From contig CAZTOW010000012.1 in NCBI GenBank assembly GCA_964615375.1, positions 159,263 to 223,262 of the forward strand: DNA of 64,000 bases. The letters are read 5' to 3'. Both the position numbers and the translations under genes were made by a program. The stretch comes from CAZKWG01 sp964615375 (GTDB lineage Bacteria; Myxococcota_A; UBA796; CAZKWG01). A model generated the notes under the pieces. The model was not told the DNA's origin. It saw only the letters and a program-made list of their open reading frames with translations, and ran no database searches. Positions 59,786-64,000 of this stretch are shown here, in pieces; the stretch's first letter is position 1; every line of letters starts with the position of its first letter.

Positions 59786-61160
59786 GCGCGTCACCCTGCC
59801 CCTGGTGCTGCTGTTCGCCTGTACGGGTATAGCAGACAAGACGACCCCCAGCGACACCGACTCGGGAGCGGGCGGCGGGAGCGGGCTCACCCCGATGGAG
59901 GTCACGGCCGAGGTGAGCACCGAGGTGCACACCGTGGTCACGGTCACCTGGACCACCGCGGAGCCCACCCAGGGCTATGTGGAATTCGGCAACGACGCCG
60001 CCTACGGGATGCGCACGCCGCTCACCGAGAGCGGCACCACCCACAGCGTCGTGCTGCTGGGCCTGCACGCCGACACCGAGGCGAACTTCCGGGTGATCAC
60101 CGTCAGCGACACGGGCGAGGAGACGCCGACCGACAACTACACCATCCTCACCGGCAGCCTGCCGCCCGAGCTCCCCGCGCTGACGGTCACGGGCGAGGTC
60201 AAGAGCTGGAACGGGAAGTACCAGGTCCTGCCCATCCAGGGCACCGGCTACGTGGTCGCGGTCATCGACGACCAGGGCCAGTATGTCTGGTACGACGTGC
60301 TGGACAGCGACCGCAACGTCATGCGCGCGCTCATCGCCGCGGATCGCGAGGGCATGGTCTACTGCCTGACCACCGTGGGCGGCGAGGGCGGCTCGGTGAC
60401 GCCGTCGGTGGTGCGGCGGGTCTCCTGGGACGGCTACAGCACCGAGGAGCTGGTCTTCGAGAACATGGACCACGACTTCACGGAGCTGCCCGACGGCACC
60501 TACGCCGCGATCACCCTGGTCCACGGGGAGAGCGGGGAGATGGGGCTGGCCGACAGCATCGTGGAGATGTCCCACGACGGCACCACGTTCACCGAGATCT
60601 GGAACGCCTGGGACGACGCCTACCTGGCCGACTGGTACAACCCGGACTCGATGAACTGGACGCACGCCAACGGGCTCGACTACGACCCCGTCGAGGACGT
60701 CTACTACATCTCGCTGAAGGAGATCGGCACCATCGTCAAGGTGGACCGGGCCACGGGCACGCCGCTGTGGTACCTCAACGGCAAGGCGAACGGGTTCAGC
60801 TTCACGGAGGGCTCGGAGATGGTGCAGATGCAGCACCAGTTCGAGCTCCAGCCGGGCGGGATCCTGGTCTTCGACAACGGGACCGGGGACCGCGGCTACT
60901 CGCGGGCGGTGGAGTTCACGCTCGACGAGGAGAAGCTGGAGGCCGACCAGATCTGGGAGTACATCCGCGACCCGAGCGTGGTGGTCTTCGCCAAGGGCGA
61001 CGTCGCGCGCTTCGAGGACGGCACCACCCAGGTCGTGTGGTCCAGCGCGGGCGAGATCCAGAACGTGGACGCCGACGGCACGGTCCACTGGCAGTTGAAC
61101 ACCGAGCTGGGCTACGGCATCACCTTCGTCCAGATCGTGGACAGCCTGTATGCCGAGTAG
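59784..61160 (+). CDS. Arylsulfotransferase (ASST)-like lipoprotein
   Basis: Product of 458 residues from ATG 59784 with GGAGG 6 bases upstream. Lipobox LFAC at about residues 10-13, then a Thr/Asp/Gly linker, an FN3-like domain (VEVSTEVHTVVTVTWTTAEPTQGYVEFG), and a propeller of the ASST type: ENMDHDFTELPDGTYAAITL, DSMNWTHANGLDYDPVEDVYYISLKEIGTIVKVDR, MQHQFELQPGGILVFDNG. ASST enzymes move sulfate between phenols without PAPS, using an active-site His; here candidate His residues lie in MDHDF and WTHANG. Possibly acts on the sulfated product of the divergent operon. Confidence 0.85.
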   Translation: MRVTLPLVLLFACTGIADKTTPSDTDSGAGGGSGLTPMEVTAEVSTEVHTVVTVTWTTAEPTQGYVEFGNDAAYGMRTPLTESGTTHSVVLLGLHADTEANFRVITVSDTGEETPTDNYTILTGSLPPELPALTVTGEVKSWNGKYQVLPIQGTGYVVAVIDDQGQYVWYDVLDSDRNVMRALIAADREGMVYCLTTVGGEGGSVTPSVVRRVSWDGYSTEELVFENMDHDFTELPDGTYAAITLVHGESGEMGLADSIVEMSHDGTTFTEIWNAWDDAYLADWYNPDSMNWTHANGLDYDPVEDVYYISLKEIGTIVKVDRATGTPLWYLNGKANGFSFTEGSEMVQMQHQFELQPGGILVFDNGTGDRGYSRAVEFTLDEEKLEADQIWEYIRDPSVVVFAKGDVARFEDGTTQVVWSSAGEIQNVDADGTVHWQLNTELGYGITFVQIVDSLYAE

Positions 61161-62103
61161 CCTGCTGGTCCTGCTGCTGGCCTGCGGCGGCAAGGACGAC
61201 GAGGAGACCGGGACGGAGGAGGAGCCGCTGTCCGGGGTGCTGACGCTGTCGGACGAGAACAACTTCTCGTACACCGGCACCATCGACGCGCCCTCGTTCA
61301 CGGTCAAGGAGTACTCCGACCTGAGCGTGGACTTCAGCGGGCTCAGCTCCGACATCCAGTGCCACGACCTCGACCCGGTGGCGGACCTGGACAACGTGAC
61401 CCTGCTGGCCTTCCCCTACCTGTCCGAGGAGGAGGTGGAGGACGGGCTGAGCAACGACACGCTCCAGCAGGTGGACATCGTGCTGCCCGTCAACGTCTAC
61501 CCGGGCGACGCGACCACCGTGCTGCTCTCCGAGTTCACCTTCCTCGGCACCTACCCCGAGATCATCGAGGAGTACTTCTACGAGGGCAGCGCCACCTGGA
61601 TGATGATGTTCGCCACCGGCAAGCAGCTGGGGGTGGGCGCGCGCGCGCTGGTCTTCCTGCACCCGTCCGCGAGCACGGAGACCACCGAGATCGCCGTCGA
61701 GCCCGCCTGTGGCGTGCTGGACTTCCAGGCGGACCTGAGCGAGCTCACCCCCATCCCCGCGCCGAAGGAGGGCGGCTGGACGCTCAACTGGTCCACGCTG
61801 AGCACCGACGGGCACGGCAACGCGCTGGAGGCGGGCTCCATCGACAGCGCGATGGTGGCCTGGTTCGCCGACCTGAGCGTGGACGAGCTCCAGGCGCAGT
61901 TCCTGGACCTCGAGCTCCTGGCCGACGGGCTGTGGACGCAGGACATCGAGGGCGGGACGGCCGTGGCCCTGGACCACCTCATGGACGCCGACGGCCAGCC
62001 CTTCGTGGACGCGAGCGCCGAGGGCACCTGGCTGCTGGCGCTGCGCTGCAGCCTCTGCCCGAACCCGGCGCCCAAGTTCCTGACGGTGCTGGACGTGCGC
62101 TGA
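61150..62103 (+). CDS. Lipoprotein of unknown function
   Basis: Product of 317 residues that starts 11 bases inside the ASST-like gene, so translation is coupled. Lipobox LLAC at about residues 9-12 after MPSSLLVLLLAC, then a short acidic linker and a beta-rich domain (FSYTGTIDAPSFTVKEYSDLSVDFSGL, VEPACGVLDFQADLSELTPI, LLALRCSLCPNPAPKFLTVLDV). Cys residues near the end (CSLC) could form a disulfide or bind metal. Family not recognised; probably works with the ASST-like protein at the outer membrane. Confidence 0.78.
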   Translation: MPSSLLVLLLACGGKDDEETGTEEEPLSGVLTLSDENNFSYTGTIDAPSFTVKEYSDLSVDFSGLSSDIQCHDLDPVADLDNVTLLAFPYLSEEEVEDGLSNDTLQQVDIVLPVNVYPGDATTVLLSEFTFLGTYPEIIEEYFYEGSATWMMMFATGKQLGVGARALVFLHPSASTETTEIAVEPACGVLDFQADLSELTPIPAPKEGGWTLNWSTLSTDGHGNALEAGSIDSAMVAWFADLSVDELQAQFLDLELLADGLWTQDIEGGTAVALDHLMDADGQPFVDASAEGTWLLALRCSLCPNPAPKFLTVLDVR

Positions 62104-62147
62104 GGGCGCGGGTTTACGGGCGGCGCGCGCTCGGCTACGCATGGGCC

Positions 62148-63959
62148 ATGCTCGTGCTGTTCGCGCTCCTCTCCTCCCCCGCGCTGGCCGTGGATCTGCG
62201 CTTCGCCGTCGTCGGCGACACGCAGGCCACCTCCGGCGAGCGCATCAACCTGGACGTCTGGCCGGCGATGGCCGAGGACATCAACGCCGTCTCGCCCGAT
62301 CTGGTGCTGTTCGCGGGCGATCTGGTGAACGGGACCTACGATCTGGACCTGCAGATCGCGGCCTGGGAGGAGTGGGACGAGGTCACCGGCGTGCTGGACG
62401 CCCCGCGCTACGCGGCGGCGGGCAACCACGACTTCTTCGCCGACGGCGCGCAGGCGGCCTGGAGCGAGACCTTCGACTGGCTACCCCGGGACAACAGCCC
62501 GCCGGGCGAGGAGGGGCTCAGCTACTGGGTGGACGTGGGCGACACGCGCTTCATCGCCCTGCTCACCGACGCCGAGGGCGGCTGGGCGGTCCAGCCGAAC
62601 CTGGCCTGGCTGGAGGACGCGCTGGTGGACGGCGCGGGCCAGGCCCACACCTTCGTCTTCACCCACCACCCCATCAGCTTCTCCGCCTACGAGAGCATCT
62701 TCGGCGGGACGGCCGGCGAGCTGTGGCAGCTGCTCCTGGCTTACGACGTGGACGCCCTGCTGGCGGGCCACTGGCACGTCTACCAGCCCGGCCTGCTGGG
62801 CGGCGGGCCCCCGGAGGCCGGGCGCTCGGGCGGCGGGAGCACCTGGGAGCTCATCGCCGGAACGGGCGGCGGCGGCCAGACCGACCTCACCGACCGCCCG
62901 GACAACCTGGGCTACGGCTTCGCGCTGGTCGAGATCGACGGGGCCCGGGTCAGCGTGTCGCACTACCGGGACGAGGACGGCGACGGGCACTACGACGACG
63001 TCGTGGACAACTGGGTCCTGCGCGACGCGGGGCCGCCGGAGCCCGCCCTGCTGGCCTGGTATCCCCTGGACGACGGGCTGGAGGACGGTTCGGACGAGGG
63101 CCCGGCCATCCCGCTCGGGCTCTTCGGCGACGCGGAGAGGACCGAAGACGGCTGGAGCGGCGGCGCGCTGGAGCTGGACGGGGACGAGGACTACGCCCAG
63201 GCCGAGGCGATCAACAGCTACGAGCACGATCTCCACGGCGATCTGACGCTGGCGCTCGCGGCGAGGGCCGACGGCCTGGAGGCGGGAGAGTGGGCCAACA
63301 CGCTCGCGGCCTACGGGTCCAACGATCCGTACACCGAGGACGAGACGTCGAACTACGCCTGGTGGCTCTCGATGCAGCGGGATGGGACCCTGGTGGCCTT
63401 CTGGGAGTTTGAGGACGGGACCAACGTGACGCTCACCTCCACCGAGGCCGCGGCGGTAGACGCAGAGTGGCACCACTACACGCTGGTCCGCGACGTGGAC
63501 GCGATGGCCGTGCGATTCTACGTGGACGGCGCGCAGCTCGGCGACGCGGTGAGCTTCGACCGTCTGCCGACCGGCGGACAGCGCGGTCTGTTGACCCTCG
63601 GCACGGATCCACCGCCCGGAGACGCCACGGAGTGGGCGGGGGCGCTGGACGAGCTCTGCCTGCTGGACCGGGTGATCACGGAGGAGGAGCTGGCGCGAGT
63701 GGTGGCGGAGCGGAGCTGCGCGTCGCTGGCGGGGGAGGTGGCGACGGACACGGGGGAGACGGGGGGTGGGGACTCGGGGCCGGGGGGCGAGGAGGAGACG
63801 GGCGAGGGCGGCGGGAGTGGGAAGGATGAGGGCGCGGGGACGGGGTGTGGGTGTGGGGCAGGACCACGCGCAGCGGCGTCCTGGTGGGCGCTGCTGGTGG
63901 TGGGGTGGGGGGTGGGGCGTCGGGTAAGGGTATACTTCCGACCATGTGGTCTGCCATGA
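62148..63959 (+). CDS. Calcineurin-like phosphoesterase fused to LamG domain, MYXO-CTERM-like tail
   Basis: Product of 603 residues from ATG 62148, starting signal peptide MLVLFALLSSPALA. Phosphoesterase motifs: VVGDTQ, VLFAGDLVNG, AAGNHDFF, VFTHHPIS and AGHWHVYQP (about residues 15-215). Residues about 305-530 form a LamG/concanavalin-type domain (YPLDDGLEDGSDEGP to ALDELCLLDRVITEEELARVV). Then a Gly/Glu/Thr linker and GTGCGCGAG, a hydrophobic helix and RR. The very last residues (VRVYFRPCGLP) are longer than a usual MYXO-CTERM end. Likely an anchored extracellular phosphoesterase with a carbohydrate-binding module; third gene after the ASST-like lipoprotein. Confidence 0.88.
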   Translation: MLVLFALLSSPALAVDLRFAVVGDTQATSGERINLDVWPAMAEDINAVSPDLVLFAGDLVNGTYDLDLQIAAWEEWDEVTGVLDAPRYAAAGNHDFFADGAQAAWSETFDWLPRDNSPPGEEGLSYWVDVGDTRFIALLTDAEGGWAVQPNLAWLEDALVDGAGQAHTFVFTHHPISFSAYESIFGGTAGELWQLLLAYDVDALLAGHWHVYQPGLLGGGPPEAGRSGGGSTWELIAGTGGGGQTDLTDRPDNLGYGFALVEIDGARVSVSHYRDEDGDGHYDDVVDNWVLRDAGPPEPALLAWYPLDDGLEDGSDEGPAIPLGLFGDAERTEDGWSGGALELDGDEDYAQAEAINSYEHDLHGDLTLALAARADGLEAGEWANTLAAYGSNDPYTEDETSNYAWWLSMQRDGTLVAFWEFEDGTNVTLTSTEAAAVDAEWHHYTLVRDVDAMAVRFYVDGAQLGDAVSFDRLPTGGQRGLLTLGTDPPPGDATEWAGALDELCLLDRVITEEELARVVAERSCASLAGEVATDTGETGGGDSGPGGEEETGEGGGSGKDEGAGTGCGCGAGPRAAASWWALLVVGWGVGRRVRVYFRPCGLP

Positions 63960-64000
63960 GCAGACGACTCCGGCCCCCTCAGGGCGACGAGAGCGTGTTT

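Overview
The window is a high-GC, gene-dense stretch that looks like a Myxococcota (myxobacterial or myxobacteria-like) chromosome, probably from a draft or metagenome assembly. The reasons are a Ser/Thr kinase with a transmembrane and extracytoplasmic tail, many short-signal lipoproteins with Asp/Thr/Gly or Gly/Glu linkers, MopE-type and thrombospondin type 3 (TSP3) calcium-binding repeats, and five proteins ending in a MYXO-CTERM-like tripartite tail (Gly-Cys motif, hydrophobic helix, Arg cluster). A run of exactly 100 N at 25717-25816 is an assembly gap inside a tandem repeat. I see no rRNA, tRNA, CRISPR array, transposase or phage module. No gene-free stretch exceeds about 165 bases; the largest are 10058-10196, 40640-40800 and 55888-56044.

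0-10 kb: 3' part of a Ser/Thr kinase overlapping a lipoprotein gene, two overlapping GT4 glycosyltransferases, then on the minus strand an S41-type peptidase lipoprotein, an MGT-type glycosyltransferase and a VapBC module with a palindromic operator, and a divergent membrane SGNH hydrolase. 10-20 kb: an isolated 20-codon peptide gene with its own ribosome site and terminator, a beta-oxidation pair (thiolase plus a dehydrogenase/hydratase fusion in reversed domain order), a MopE-repeat lipoprotein with a Tyr-rich tail, and a TetR regulator with two HTH domains transcribed with a PEP-synthase/rifampicin-phosphotransferase-like enzyme from a promoter inside a 40-bp palindrome.

20-42 kb: two outer-membrane proteins (one a protease-propeller-barrel fusion), a coupled Uma2-M16-MtgA operon, a surface-signalling set (ECF sigma, FecR-like anti-sigma, beta-barrel protein, two very acidic lipoproteins), a subtilase, a seven-bladed FG-GAP propeller protein, an M1 aminopeptidase, a DUF1615 lipoprotein pair, a TAT-like membrane protein and a cytochrome P450.

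42-64 kb: two paralogous giant TSP3-repeat surface proteins (30 and 32 repeats), one in an operon with a phosphoesterase; a LysR regulator and a lipoprotein between them; a 37-residue peptide gene followed by a metallo-beta-lactamase-fold enzyme (RiPP-like layout); and two divergent operons that may act together: SRPBCC protein / ketoacyl synthase III / sulfotransferase / cytochrome b5-barrel fusion on the minus strand, and arylsulfotransferase-like lipoprotein / lipoprotein / calcineurin-LamG phosphoesterase on the plus strand.

The best candidates for undescribed biology are the peptide plus MBL-fold pair (54-56 kb), the ketoacyl synthase/sulfotransferase/b5 operon (56-60 kb), the orphan 20-residue peptide (10.2 kb) and the double-HTH TetR with its 40-bp palindromic promoter (15.7 kb).
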